The notes beneath the pieces are model-generated. The model was not told where the DNA came from. It worked only from the letters and a program-made list of their open reading frames with translations, and did not search any database. Of a stretch of 64,000 nt of DNA, positions 18,501-27,620 are shown one piece after another. The stretch is from contig QLII01000001.1 in NCBI GenBank assembly GCA_003259005.1, forward strand, positions 6,067,001-6,131,000, read 5' to 3'. The position numbers and the translations under genes are program-made. Position 1 is the first letter of the stretch. The number at the start of each line of letters is the position of its first letter. This stretch comes from Spirosoma telluris. GTDB taxonomy: Bacteria > Bacteroidota > Bacteroidia > Cytophagales > Spirosomataceae.

Positions 18501-19297
18501 TCTTTAACCTCTTCCAAGCCGATGAGGTGTAACAGTTCCGTATAGAATTTTGGGTTTAGCCGGTTGCTATCTGTAGCCGTTGGCAACTTTAGCAAATGCG
18601 TTGGAGAAAGTATTTTGTAAAGCGATAACAGGGCTTTGTCATTCACCTTGTCATTATCTACTACGTTTTTCTGATAGTCCCGAATGTCAAAGTAGGTAAA
18701 TGGCATTTCATCTCCTAGATCCGCCAGAAAGGGCTTAGCGATTTCATTATAAAACAGTTCATTGTTCTTACTGACCTTTTGGCCCGTTGCCCAGGCTTTA
18801 TACTCTTTGGCTAAATGCGTATTTCGGTAGAATAGCCGGTCAATCAGAGCCGCGTCAAATATGAACCATTCGTAAACATTGGTAATGACACAGTGTCGAA
18901 TGTCGCTGTTTTGGGCTCGTTCCCGTTCCTGAAAATAGTAGAGTAGTAGTTCATGAAAGGCTTTGACGTTGAGGTTTTGGCGGGTAATCATTTCGCCCTT
19001 ATTGGCTGGGCGTTTCACCTCAAACAATACCCCCGCCTGAGAAGCAGCATCTTTCCCCAAATGAATCACAAAATCAGTCTTTCCTTTGGGAGCTACTACA
19101 TGAGCGTCTTTGTAATAGACTTCCTTGAGAAAGTCCATCAAATGATCTTTTACATTTTCCTCGCTTTCCTTTTCGTTAATGAGCGGTAACAGCTTGATAT
19201 AATTGGCCTTGAAGCGATCAATCAGGTCGCGGTTAGCGGACTGGAGCCGGTAAGTTTTTTCAAGGGATTCAGTAGGTGTGAGGGCTTTAAGCTGCAT
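15513..19297 (-). CDS. Type IIG restriction-modification enzyme (interrupted by one missing base)
   Basis: This is a ~1,260-residue fused nuclease-methyltransferase. The start is taken at the ATG at 19297 (MQLKALTPTES). Near residue 105, TDFVIHLGKD and GVLFEVKRP form a PD-(D/E)xK nuclease. The central adenine methyltransferase has motif I DPAVGSGHFLVSAL and motif IV FDAVIGNPPYI, in the Eco57I-like order. The C-terminal part (KPLGDYVNGKIFRGVLTGLNEAF) is a TaqI-like target-recognition domain. The first frame stops at 15674, but adding one C to the run at 15730-15733 continues with KPVYIAQIPIPYAIDFRQK to a TGA at 15513. One protein would both methylate and cut. Confidence 0.82.
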
Positions 19298-19398
19298 TCT
19301 ATTTTGTATCTTTAAGAAGGGCAAGTAACACAGCGTTTGACCATCAAACAAATGAATCAAACGAAATGCGTAAAACGCAGCTTTTCCAATTATTAGCC

Positions 19399-19716
19399 AT
19401 GCCAACTATCCACAAAGTAAAAAGACCTTGGGTCATTCAAGCGACAAAATCGAATAGTCGTATTTGTCAACCCCTTAACGGAAACATACCCACCAACTTC
19501 TACCGAATGGCAGATTGGCGCAAGCTACGAGAAAGGGTATTAGAAAAGCAGCCCCTTTGCGTTCACTGCAAAGAGAAACAACGTATTACCCTGGCTCAAA
19601 TGGTTGACCACATCAAACCGATTCGGTCAGGTGGAGAACCATTAGATGAAGCAAACCTGATGCCCCTTTGTCATCATTGCCACCAAATCAAACGAGGCAA
19701 AGAACGGCATCAATAG
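19399..19716 (+). CDS. HNH endonuclease
   Basis: This 105-residue protein starts at ATG 19399 (MPTIHKVKRPWV). The HNH fold is shown by zinc-binding LCVHCKEK, the catalytic DHIKPI, the Asn of EANLMPLC and the closing CHHCHQIKRGK. Small HNH proteins like this accompany the terminase of many phages and satellites, where they help DNA packaging, and they also occur as homing nucleases. It diverges from the type IIG gene with about 100 bp between the starts. Confidence 0.88.
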   Translation: MPTIHKVKRPWVIQATKSNSRICQPLNGNIPTNFYRMADWRKLRERVLEKQPLCVHCKEKQRITLAQMVDHIKPIRSGGEPLDEANLMPLCHHCHQIKRGKERHQ

Positions 19717-19760
19717 CAGTGAGGGGAGGGGTAGGTTTATTCTCTGGAGTAAGCCCCTAA

Positions 19761-20075
19761 CGTTAACCGCTACCCAATCGAAAAGAAACGGTGTCAAAAT
19801 TATGCCTGAAATTCTGGCCGTTCTACTTTTTAATTTTGGTTACATTGCGTTTTTAGCCATTGAGGGTACTTTTTTGCCTATCGTGACAGGTCAAAAAAGC
19901 TAAAATGGCTTAAAAGGGGGCAAATTAATTCAGAAAAATACCCCAAAGAATGGCCAAAAAACTCCTTTTAATGGCAATTAAATTCATTTTGACTACTGTA
20001 AGTTTACATATGAAAGTCTGAGCTACCCCTACCCAATTTTGACAGCACACGCGTAAGACTGGGTAGCGGTTAACG
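19761..20075. repeat. Long-spaced inverted repeat (16 bp perfect plus TGTCAAAATT block)
   Basis: CGTTAACCGCTACCCA at 19761-19776 recurs inverted at 20060-20075. About 15 bp further in on both sides is a shared TGTCAAAATT block (about 19792-19801 and its complement at about 20035-20044). The interval holds only short frames, such as a 33-residue hydrophobic peptide at 19802-19903. It could be a small non-autonomous transposable element or a replication or regulatory structure of the island. Confidence 0.6.
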
Positions 20076-20172
20076 GATAGCCATTCAGACAGACAATTTA
20101 CCCACCCCACCACAGGCAAAAAAACGCCAATCCCAACAAAAACCCTCATCTAAACTCATCTACTTTAGACGA

Positions 20173-20447
20173 ATGGCACACGGACAAAAGACCGGAGGAC
20201 GCACAGCCGGAACCCCAATAAAGTAACCAGCGACGTAAAAAGCCGGATTGCTACGCTGATAGATCAACAGTTTGACGCGATAACCGCCGACCTTGAACTA
20301 TTGGAGCCAAAAGACCGCGTTACGGCTTACTTGAAATTCCTGGAGTACGTACTACCCAAACAGCGTGAACAGAAAATAGACCTATCCACGCTGACGGATG
20401 AACAGATAGACGACTTGCTAAATAAGGCACTGGCTAAACTAGATTGA
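20173..20447 (+). CDS. Terminase-neighbour-like protein (GTPNK motif), interrupted by one missing base
   Basis: The start reads MAHGQKTGGRTAGTP, and after restoring one C in the CCCC run at 20213-20216 it continues NKVTSDVKSRIATLIDQQFD and ends LTDEQIDDLLNKALAKLD, about 91 residues. The KTGGRTxGTPNK opening is common in small proteins next to terminases in Bacteroidota phages and resembles DUF5681/terminase-small-subunit starts. Located right after the HNH gene, it could be a TerS-like packaging factor of a satellite. The family assignment is tentative. Confidence 0.55.
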
Positions 20448-20449
20448 GC

Positions 20450-20965
20450 ATGAATCGAGCGGACAAATTAAAAGCCTTACAGGATGCTTTTCAAGGCCAG
20501 TACAGGCTATTACATCAATTACACCGGGAAGAACGGAAAAAGATAATGCCCTTTCTGGAGGTTCACGGATTGGTTAATATTCGCTCGTGTTCCGCTCTGC
20601 TATCAGACTTACTGGTTATGCCTACAGAAAGTATCATAGACCGTAAGAAAAACGATTACATAACCCTAAGGGACTGTTTACGCCGATTTGATGAAGTTGA
20701 TCCTAAAGGATCGTATTATTCATACAATGCCATTGGTAGTTTAGATGCTGATAGCAGCCAGTATGATGCTGTTGCCTTAAATTACATACAGATAAGACAT
20801 CCTAACTACTCCAACACCTATTTGCAAGGGGGCACAATTGCAGACCTTCGTCATTATTTTAAGCAATCAGCATCGGCTTTTGACGAACATCCTTTCTTAC
20901 TTCTCTCCCTTGAAACAGACCTTTCCCGGTTTGAATGGTACTTTAAGAAAGCCAAAACAGCATGA
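20450..20965 (+). CDS. Unknown 171-residue island protein
   Basis: ATG 20450 is preferred over the TTG six bases upstream; it lies 3 bp after the preceding TGA. The protein is soluble and not recognised. The N-terminus is basic and helical (MNRADKLKALQDAF, HREERKK), the middle has VNIRSCSALLSDLL and the C-terminal half is rich in Tyr and Asp (KGSYYSYNAIGSLDADSSQYD). It ends in overlap with the next start, so they are coupled. Its opening (MNRADKLKAL) resembles that of the next protein (MKRAEKIALL), so the two may share a short N-terminal module. Confidence 0.55.
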   Translation: MNRADKLKALQDAFQGQYRLLHQLHREERKKIMPFLEVHGLVNIRSCSALLSDLLVMPTESIIDRKKNDYITLRDCLRRFDEVDPKGSYYSYNAIGSLDADSSQYDAVALNYIQIRHPNYSNTYLQGGTIADLRHYFKQSASAFDEHPFLLLSLETDLSRFEWYFKKAKTA

Positions 20966-21246
20966 AACGCGCTGAAAAGATAGCCTTGTTGACAAAGGTT
21001 TTACAGGGAGGAACCAGCCAATCAAACCGCCTACGCTTGCAGCAGGTTAGAGCGATGCCCCAAAGCGCAATAATTATTATTGATGACTTGGACTTTGCAG
21101 GCGGTCAACAAATGACCGACGATGATCCGGTACATTTTTACGATAAAGGCAAAAAGCATGAAATGACGTTAGGAGAAGCCCACCAATACGCCCGCCGTTT
21201 TGGTGTTGGAACGATATTTATACTACCTGCTAAACGTGGAGCTTAA
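20962..21246 (+). CDS. Unknown 94-residue island protein
   Basis: This small protein has a basic helix at the start (MKRAEKIALLTKVLQGG), a hydrophobic strand SAIIIIDDLDFAG and an acidic middle. The start overlaps the upstream stop by 4 bp (ATGA type), so it is translated from the same operon. No known family is apparent. The shared MxRAxK opening with its neighbour hints at a common interaction module. Confidence 0.5.
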   Translation: MKRAEKIALLTKVLQGGTSQSNRLRLQQVRAMPQSAIIIIDDLDFAGGQQMTDDDPVHFYDKGKKHEMTLGEAHQYARRFGVGTIFILPAKRGA

Positions 21247-21376
21247 CCTAGTATAGTCCATAGTAAAGTGTTGGGTAACCCTATAGTATAATCCCCTTTA
21301 ATGCACAATCATGTTCCTCTGCGGCCAAAGTAGATGAAAATGAGACCTAGATGAGTCAGCATTTTTTTACATACTC

Positions 21377-21676
21377 TCACGGCAATAACTCAATAGCTTC
21401 CCTAACCTTCTCCTGCATTCGTATGAGTGCTGCATCATTGCCCTGCTGAAAAACCAACAGGTCAACTTTCGCATATAAATTGATCATATTCCAGGCAGGC
21501 GTGTAGGGAGCCGGATCAGGGGCGACCTCAATTACATTCCACAGTAATTCCAGAAACTCGGTGAACTGGTAGGCAACCTCATCAGTACTTGATTCGGGTG
21601 TCAAGCCTAGTAGTCTATCTTCAGCTAGCATCAGGGTCGCTAGGGGCGAATCAACTGGCAGTTGGTGATTACACAT
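21377..21676 (-). CDS. Conserved 99-residue protein of unknown function
   Basis: This is an acidic helical protein with a Pro-rich centre (EVAPDPAPYTPAWN) and a C-terminal QEKVREAIELLP. I do not recognise the family. A broken second copy, cut by an IS, lies at 5138-5330, so this gene belongs to a lineage of islands at this tRNA. Two hairpin terminators at 21741-21762 and 21813-21848 separate it from the next gene upstream. Confidence 0.6.
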   Translation of the reverse strand: MCNHQLPVDSPLATLMLAEDRLLGLTPESSTDEVAYQFTEFLELLWNVIEVAPDPAPYTPAWNMINLYAKVDLLVFQQGNDAALIRMQEKVREAIELLP

Positions 21677-21740
21677 TAACCTGGTTTGTTGTACTGCCTA
21701 CAAAATTAGTAGGAACGTGTGGGCTTTGCTCGTAAAAAAA

Positions 21741-21762
21741 GCCCGACTCAACTGAACCGGGC
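21741..21762. terminator. Hairpin terminator
   Basis: GCCCG...CGGGC stem with a ~12-base loop, preceded by AAAAAAA and therefore best as a terminator on the minus strand. Confidence 0.55.
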
Positions 21763-21812
21763 GTTTGAATACTTTCCGTAACTTAACTTTATAAGTTATT
21801 GGCAAATATCAC

Positions 21813-21848
21813 AAAAAAAGCCCGGTTCATCTCAACCGGGCTTTTTTT
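21813..21848. terminator. Bidirectional rho-independent terminator
   Basis: AGCCCGGTT/AACCGGGCT perfect stem with a 6-base loop, flanked by seven A on the left and seven T on the right. It could end transcription from either side. Confidence 0.85.
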
Positions 21849-21972
21849 GTAGCTTCAATTCCCTAAGATCCTGCGATATGGGGCTAAATCGTGTCGTTGC
21901 AATGACGTTGATCACCACCCGAGTAAGACGTGTGTGGAATCCTTCTCACTTAAAACTCGGTTTAATTCCCAA

Positions 21973-22314
21973 TCAATTCAGGCTGGCTAAGTAAGTGTCC
22001 CCAAGATTAGGGTAGAGATTTAGGATAATGACCAGTTCCCGCCAGTGGTCAGACAAAAACCAGTGCAAATTCAGGTCATCGAACTCTTCCATCTCTTCAA
22101 AGGCCAGAATCATGGATCTATCCTGGAGGGGATGAGCCTTGCGAATCACAAATTTTAGGGCAAAGTAAATTGCATCTAACTCAGAGCAGGTAAAGTCGGT
22201 ACCCCATTGCCTGGGAAGAATACCGGGAAAGACGATCTCTGTGGCCAGGAACGTCTTGATGTATTCTTTCAGTAAATAGATGTTTTTGGACGATACCATG
22301 GCTATTGTCTGCAT
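21973..22314 (-). CDS. Unknown 113-residue protein
   Basis: This soluble protein is rich in aromatic and acidic residues (DLNLHWFLSDHWRELVIILNLYPN) and has no signal peptide. The start at 22314 gives MQTIAMVSSKNIYLL; a later Met at 22296 is possible. I do not recognise the family. It is on the minus strand, with transcription ending toward the paired terminators at about 21.8 kb. Confidence 0.5.
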   Translation of the reverse strand: MQTIAMVSSKNIYLLKEYIKTFLATEIVFPGILPRQWGTDFTCSELDAIYFALKFVIRKAHPLQDRSMILAFEEMEEFDDLNLHWFLSDHWRELVIILNLYPNLGDTYLASLN

Positions 22315-22553
22315 GGGTGAAATCGATCCAAAATCTTGCCAACGTGCGTTTTTTTACTACGAACAGGCGTAAAATTGACATGAATTTTTTGATCGGTAAA
22401 AATCTGTAAATCATATGTTTATGTCTTTGGCTCAATGGTAACTATAGTACAGGCTAAACGCATTGCTTTTCCCTAAAATTCACTTGCCTACTCTCGCCTA
22501 ATTCTTCTTTAATCATGTTCCTTTTTCGGAAATGCTGGTGTGGATAGAAGGTG

Positions 22554-22588
22554 AAATGCCGACCTGAATCGAGTCGGCATTTTTTTGT
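22554..22588 (+). terminator. Rho-independent terminator
   Basis: AATGCCGAC/GTCGGCATT stem with a ~9-base loop, followed by TTTTTTT. No intact plus-strand gene ends just before it, so it may insulate umuDC from upstream readthrough or be a leftover. Confidence 0.75.
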
Positions 22589-22794
22589 GTTACTTCCTGC
22601 GAAAATCCTCTAAGTAGCATAGTAGTAAGTTACTGAGTATTCAAATACCACTCCTATATGGCTGGCATTTTTATAATAAAGACTCCCTACCTGGTCGATG
22701 AGGCTTTGTAGTCTGAATTTGTTATTTTTATATTCGATTTGCAACATATATAACAAAAGTATAATATAGCGGTTCTTTGATTTTTAACACCGCT

Positions 22795-23265
22795 ATGATT
22801 GACACCATTGATCCAATCCATCCTCATGATATTGTCCAGGTGACGGCTGCTAGTAAGCATGCGATTCCCTTCTTTCTGGCTTTAGTTCAGGCTGGATTTC
22901 CCAGCCCTGCTGAAAATTATGTGGAGCGGGTCTGTTCATTGGATGACCTTTGTATTATCCACCCCGAGGCAACCTATTTTGTTCGGGTAGCGGGCGAAAG
23001 TATGATGGGTGACCGTATCTATCCCGGTGATGTGTTAATCGTGGATTCAGCCCTAAAGCCCGCTGATGGGAGTGTGGTTGTAGTCTGGCTTAATGGGGAG
23101 TACTGTGTGAAACGGTTCGTTCGCAAAGAAGCACTGGTATTGCTCGAATCCAGTAATGAGAAGTATGCTCCGATCTATGTCCACCCTGACCAAGACGAGT
23201 TTACGGTATTAGGTGTGGTCACCTTCGTCATTTTCAAGCCCGCTAAGTATGTTCGCCCTCGTTGA
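22795..23265 (+). CDS. UmuD-like S24 peptidase
   Basis: This 157-residue self-cleaving SOS protein activates its UmuC partner. ATG 22795 (MIDTIDP) is preferred to the upstream TTG. The cleavage site is Ala-Gly in VQAGFPSPAENY. The catalytic Ser is in VAGESMMGD and the Lys in EYCVKRFVR. The C-terminal region (VLGVVTFVIFKP) is the usual dimer strand. The gene overlaps umuC by 17 bp, the standard umuDC arrangement. The AT-rich upstream (about 22720-22775) may hold the SOS-controlled promoter. Confidence 0.88.
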   Translation: MIDTIDPIHPHDIVQVTAASKHAIPFFLALVQAGFPSPAENYVERVCSLDDLCIIHPEATYFVRVAGESMMGDRIYPGDVLIVDSALKPADGSVVVVWLNGEYCVKRFVRKEALVLLESSNEKYAPIYVHPDQDEFTVLGVVTFVIFKPAKYVRPR

Positions 23266-24531
23266 TGCTAATGCCATGTATGTGTCCTGCGAGCGCAGTT
23301 TCAACCCAGGACTAGAAGGTAAGCCGGTTATCGTCCTTAGTAACCGTGATGGTTGCGTAGTGGCCCGAAGCAATGAAGCCAAAGTATTAGGTATAAAAAT
23401 GGGTGTGCCGTTTTTTCAACTGGTTGAACTCAGACAACAGCATGATATTAAAGTGTTCAGTAGTAACTACACCCTCTACGGGGATATGTCAGCACGGCTA
23501 ATGAGTACATTAGGGCATTTTGTTGAGGATGTAGAGGTTTATTCGATTGATGAAGCATTCTTGCAAGTCGATGGCTATGAAGGGTTGTATCCAAGTTATG
23601 CGGGATTAGGGCAGTCGATTCGCGATACGGTAAAGCAGTGGCTTAGGTTGCCCGTCTGTGTAGGTTTCGGGCCAACAAAGACACTGGCGAAGCTTGCTAA
23701 CCGGTTCGCCAAATCCCTACCCGAACTAAATGGCGTTTGCGTACTGGATACAAAAGAACAGATTGATAATGCCTTAGCTACATTTCCGGTCAAGGATCTG
23801 TGGGGAGTTGGGTATCGTTATTCCAGTATGCTAAAGCGCTATGGCATCATAACAGCGGCTCAGTTTCGAGATGCCCCGACGAGTGGATCAACAATGTCAT
23901 GACTGTCAATGGCCTTCGACTTCAACACGAACTACGGGGCTATCCTTGTCGGATGCTGGAAGTAAACCCTCCACCCAAGAAAGCAATCTGTACAGCCCCT
24001 TCCTTTGGCCGTTTAGTGCCTGATCTGGACACGATTACCGATGCGATGACAAGTTATTTAGCCCGCTCGTGTGAGAAGCTTAGAAAGCAGGATTCGCTTT
24101 GTGGTACTATCACGGTATTCTTGCATACTGACCGATTTCGTAAAACACCCGGTAACGGCCAGCCAGCCAAGCAGTACTACAACTCCCGAACGGTCGAACT
24201 ACCTCACCCAACCAATAGCACGGCTGAGCTTCTGCGCTACGCCCAGGCGTCATTAAAAGCCATCTTCCAGTTCGGCTACAATTTTCAGAAAGTCGGCGTT
24301 ATACTGACAAATCTTGTACCTGCTGACTATCGGCAAAAGGGGCTGTTTGTGGAGGGGCCAGACGAGCGGATGATTAAGCTGGCTGGGTTGATGGACAAAC
24401 TAAACTATCGCTACGGTCGGGATAAGTTGCGGCTGGCATCTCAGCAATATAATCCTGATTGGCCCATGAAGCAGGAATACCTTTCACCCTGCTACACGAC
24501 GAAGTGGGAAGATATATTGGAAGCGAGATAG
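23249..24531 (+). CDS. UmuC Y-family DNA polymerase subunit (interrupted by one missing base)
   Basis: This is a translesion polymerase. The start at 23249 (MFALVDANAMYVSCERSF) has the metal-binding Asp of the Y-family, followed by PVIVLSNRDGCVVARS and the catalytic VYSIDEAFL (about 98). KDLWGVGYRYSSMLKRYG is the helix-hairpin-helix. The first frame stops at 23902 with a nonsense tail; adding one C in the CCCC run at 23874-23877 continues APDEWINNVMTVNGLRLQ and the little-finger domain to 24531, giving about 427 residues. UmuDC on an island may raise mutation or tolerance of damaged DNA. Confidence 0.85.
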
Positions 24532-24690
24532 GGAATAATGTAAACTCAAATCAAGGTTTAATATATAAAACATATCATTATAGATACTTTACGTGTTTTG
24601 TCTCAACGGGTTAGTTTCTGATGTAGTGTATAGTTTCAACTTTTTTTTTGCAACTTTACTTAGCCCTACACGCAAATCTCAGCTAGGTTA

Positions 24691-25617
24691 GTGGGAAAAC
24701 AAAAAGGGATAGAATCTATTCAAATGGAGTATTTGCCAGTTCAACCTAAGCATACTAATAAAAACGATAATAGAGTCATTGGATTCCAAGGCGATTATAG
24801 AACAGATGCCGGTGGCTTTCACCGGCTAAATACGCTCTTCGCATCTATCTCTAAAATTCACGATGAAAAGATTTTATTTGATTGGAAGCAGTTAGGCTAT
24901 ATGGACGCAAATTTGTCAGCCTTGCTGTTATGTCTTATACAAAAACTCACAAAAAACAATAATCTGTCATTCTTACTAGATGAACAAAGCTTAGTTGGAG
25001 GACACAATGTGTTTTCTAGGAATGGCTTCGCAGATTTAGTACATAATACAGGGTGTCTGCCTCTTGATGAACGTGAAAGCACAATTACAGTCAAAAAAAT
25101 ATTTACCAGTGATGCAGATGCTTTTGTCAATTACATTGATGAAAAATTTTTAGGCCACAGAGCCTTGGCAAACATTCAATCGGAGGTTAAAAATCGAATA
25201 GCTGATAGCTATAATGAGGTTTTTGGTAATGTTGAGATTCATGCTGAGACTGACCACGTCTTCGTTTGTGGGCAATACTTTCCCACTTTTAGGGAATTAA
25301 AATTCACACTTGTAGACTCTGGTTGCGGTTTCCTTTCCAAAATATCAACTCACACCGCTGGTAGTAGCAACATTACTTCTATAAGGAGTGCTATCGAATG
25401 GGCAATCCAAGGAGGATCGACAAAAACACAGGCAGCTGGAGGAAGTGGGCTAAGAAGAATTTTAAGCTATTGTATTGAGAAGAAAGGGAGTATACATATC
25501 TCTTCTGATGGGGGATATTGGATATACGACCCTCTGCGGTCTAATAAGCCGTTGTTTCATTCAGTCACTAATTTTGGGGCTGGAACCACAATAAACTTGA
25601 TTTTCAGATTTACTTAA
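24691..25617 (+). CDS. STAS-like/HATPase two-domain regulatory protein
   Basis: This ~308-residue protein starts at GTG 24691; ATG 24724 is an alternative start. The N-terminal third (about 45-115) resembles a STAS-type alpha/beta region (KILFDWKQLGYMDANLSALL). The C-terminal half looks like a GHKL ATPase: an N-box-like RIADSYNEVFGNVEIHA, a G1-like LVDSGCGF and a G2-like GGSGLRRIL followed by KGSIHISS. This combination recalls anti-sigma kinases of the SpoIIAB class. It opens a three-gene set with a STAS-like protein and a PIN nuclease, AT-rich compared with the rest of the island. The role is inferred: ATP-dependent control of the nuclease. Confidence 0.65.
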   Translation: MGKQKGIESIQMEYLPVQPKHTNKNDNRVIGFQGDYRTDAGGFHRLNTLFASISKIHDEKILFDWKQLGYMDANLSALLLCLIQKLTKNNNLSFLLDEQSLVGGHNVFSRNGFADLVHNTGCLPLDERESTITVKKIFTSDADAFVNYIDEKFLGHRALANIQSEVKNRIADSYNEVFGNVEIHAETDHVFVCGQYFPTFRELKFTLVDSGCGFLSKISTHTAGSSNITSIRSAIEWAIQGGSTKTQAAGGSGLRRILSYCIEKKGSIHISSDGGYWIYDPLRSNKPLFHSVTNFGAGTTINLIFRFT

Positions 25618-25715
25618 CTTTTAATCAATATTTTTTTTACTTTTGCACTCTTTTTGCTATATTTCATTATAATTACGAAAAAATACGATCAAATTACCTT
25701 CTCATCTCCTCTATC

Positions 25716-26057
25716 ATGAAAACCTTGAACGTTGCTGATCTGATTGGGACGCCGAACGCTATCCTTCAGAAATTTGGGCTTCAGGTATATGATGAAGCAA
25801 GGAGCGCTGTGGAAAAAGGTGAGGCTATTACAGTCGACTTGAGTAGCCTTAAAAACGCAACATCTGCATTTTTCCATGCCTCATTTGGCAATCTATACCA
25901 TTTTTCGCGTGACAAATACGCTAAATTGGTAAACATCAAAGGGCTGGACTCAAATCCTTTATGGCAAGATAAATATGATGACGCCATAACATTTGCTGAA
26001 CATCCTGAAAAAGCTCAAAATAATGATGCTGCAATTTCAAAATTATTTGTAGCATAA
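25716..26057 (+). CDS. STAS-like (DUF4325-type) small protein
   Basis: This 113-residue protein has VEKGEAITVDLSSLKNATSAFFHASFGNLY at about 33-62, the beta-strand then helix core of DUF4325/STAS-like proteins. In partner switching such proteins bind GHKL kinases. Its stop overlaps the ATG of the PIN gene by one base, so the two are translationally coupled, as in antitoxin-toxin pairs. Upstream is 98 bp of AT-rich spacer that may hold its own promoter. Confidence 0.7.
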   Translation: MKTLNVADLIGTPNAILQKFGLQVYDEARSAVEKGEAITVDLSSLKNATSAFFHASFGNLYHFSRDKYAKLVNIKGLDSNPLWQDKYDDAITFAEHPEKAQNNDAAISKLFVA

Positions 26058-26671
26058 TGCCATATCAAATTTTCAACATCAAAGGATACTCCCCAGAGGA
26101 GTATCCTTTTTATTTTTTTGATGCTAACGTGTGGATTGCAAAGCTTAAATCAAGCAACAATTTACATTTAGATACGTTTGATGCAGATTATTTAAACTTA
26201 TTCGATGCAATTATTACTTTACAAAATCACCCACCTGCCATACGTAAGAAGATAAAAGGTCATATACCAAAGATAGTTATGACTAGTATGCTGTTAAGCG
26301 AAATTATTAACACGTATATGCGCAAAATATCAATGAGAAATTTCTATCCAACTGGGCCAATCGATCCTAATGCGTTTAAAAATTTTAGAAAGCAATTAGC
26401 ATACAAAAAAGACCTGCTAAACCTTATTTCTGATATTCAGGCATTTGATGACTATGTATATCAAGTTGATGATGACTTTGGAAATGTATATAAAACTGAT
26501 ATACTGAGTAGCTTATCTAGAAAAGCTATGGATCATGATTTTAATGATTATTACTACTACCATTTATTTAAAAATAAAGGAATAGCGATTGTAACTCGGG
26601 ATTCAGACTTTACATTTGAAGATCAAATAATAGTAACAGGACACCCAGACTTATTAAAGCTTTCCAGATAG
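26057..26671 (+). CDS. PIN-domain nuclease
   Basis: This 204-residue protein shows PIN-type acidic residues: Asp in FYFFDANVWIA (about 22), Glu in LLSEIINTYMR (about 83), an Asp pair in MDHDFNDYYYYH (about 162) and VTRDSDFTFED (about 185). PIN proteins cut single-stranded or transfer RNA and often act as toxins. The start overlaps the upstream DUF4325-type gene (TAATG), suggesting dosage-controlled expression. It is longer than typical VapC (about 130), with an insert at about 95-150. Confidence 0.72.
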   Translation: MPYQIFNIKGYSPEEYPFYFFDANVWIAKLKSSNNLHLDTFDADYLNLFDAIITLQNHPPAIRKKIKGHIPKIVMTSMLLSEIINTYMRKISMRNFYPTGPIDPNAFKNFRKQLAYKKDLLNLISDIQAFDDYVYQVDDDFGNVYKTDILSSLSRKAMDHDFNDYYYYHLFKNKGIAIVTRDSDFTFEDQIIVTGHPDLLKLSR

Positions 26672-26704
26672 AAATAGTTACGTATTTGATTGCTTTGAAA
26701 TTGG

Positions 26705-27562
26705 CTATAAAGCTCCCTTATCCACTTCTGCCTCAACGCCCTGTTGCACACTCGTCGGCACATTGGAGAGGAAATCATACCCCGTCTTCTTCTCTACTTC
26801 ATCGACACTGACTCGATAGCTACCCCATGCTCCTTCACCAGTTGCATTGGTGTTCGGCATCCAGACCGCAATAACCCGCGTTTGAGCGCTTATCCTATTC
26901 ACATCAGCCGACCCTACCGGTAATGCAACAATCACCTTCCAGAGCGTAGCAGGAACGGTTAGCTTACCACTGGCGATAGTTGAAGCCTTCCCATTGTCTC
27001 CTTCACCACCTTTACCCGCTGTTCCAGCAATGATGTATAGCTCGTTACCCTGAGCGACTAGCCCACGGCAATATTCTTCCAGTCTCAGCCATGGTTGACG
27101 GTTCAATTGCGGAGCCTGGGGAACAATATTGGTCAGAATGAAAGTGGTCTTGTTTTCCTCAGCCGTACTATCCCGATCATCTGACGGGCAGAGATGGCCG
27201 CGATCAAAGCCGGTATTGGTATAGTCCGCATGTCGAACTTGATACCAATTAGCAGGTAACGATTGATCTGGAATGAAGTTGCCAGCATATCGAGTTGCTG
27301 ATCCTTTCCAGACTGTGCTTAGGTGCCAGCTACACCAATTAGCTATACCGGTTGACTGGTTGTAAGAAAGCGAGTAGGTAGAGCGGGTAATTAAGTAGGC
27401 GTTCGGGCTGGATTCTGACAGTTTTGCTCCGTCTGGATTACCCATCGCTAAATTATCATCACGTGTAGGCGTGGTGTCAGATGGTATGGGAATGGATGGC
27501 TGCTTACACTGCTCAAGAGCGAGAGTAAGCAGCATGACCCAAAAAAGCTTATAAAACCACAT
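26705..27562 (-). CDS. DNA/RNA non-specific endonuclease, lipoprotein (copy B)
   Basis: This is a paralogue of 6580-7440. The ATG at 27562 gives a clean lipoprotein signal (LFWVMLLTLALEQC); an ATG at 27613 would add 17 residues ahead of it. It has the catalytic GFDRGHLCPSDDR and metal-site ILTNIVPQAPQLNRQPW. The mature part differs from copy A by scattered substitutions only, and the tail diverges more. It lies inside the island next to the tRNA, while copy A lies just outside, as expected if two related islands integrated one after the other. Confidence 0.86.
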   Translation of the reverse strand: MWFYKLFWVMLLTLALEQCKQPSIPIPSDTTPTRDDNLAMGNPDGAKLSESSPNAYLITRSTYSLSYNQSTGIANWCSWHLSTVWKGSATRYAGNFIPDQSLPANWYQVRHADYTNTGFDRGHLCPSDDRDSTAEENKTTFILTNIVPQAPQLNRQPWLRLEEYCRGLVAQGNELYIIAGTAGKGGEGDNGKASTIASGKLTVPATLWKVIVALPVGSADVNRISAQTRVIAVWMPNTNATGEGAWGSYRVSVDEVEKKTGYDFLSNVPTSVQQGVEAEVDKGAL

Positions 27563-27620
27563 TCTATATGAAGAGGTGCTACAATTGGTATGTTGTGTAT
27601 AAGGAGCAACCATGTGAGAT

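Noticed and set aside
19925..20149. 74-codon minus-strand frame
   Set aside because: Lies across the inverted repeat; only its last 20 codons look peptide-like and there is no supporting context.
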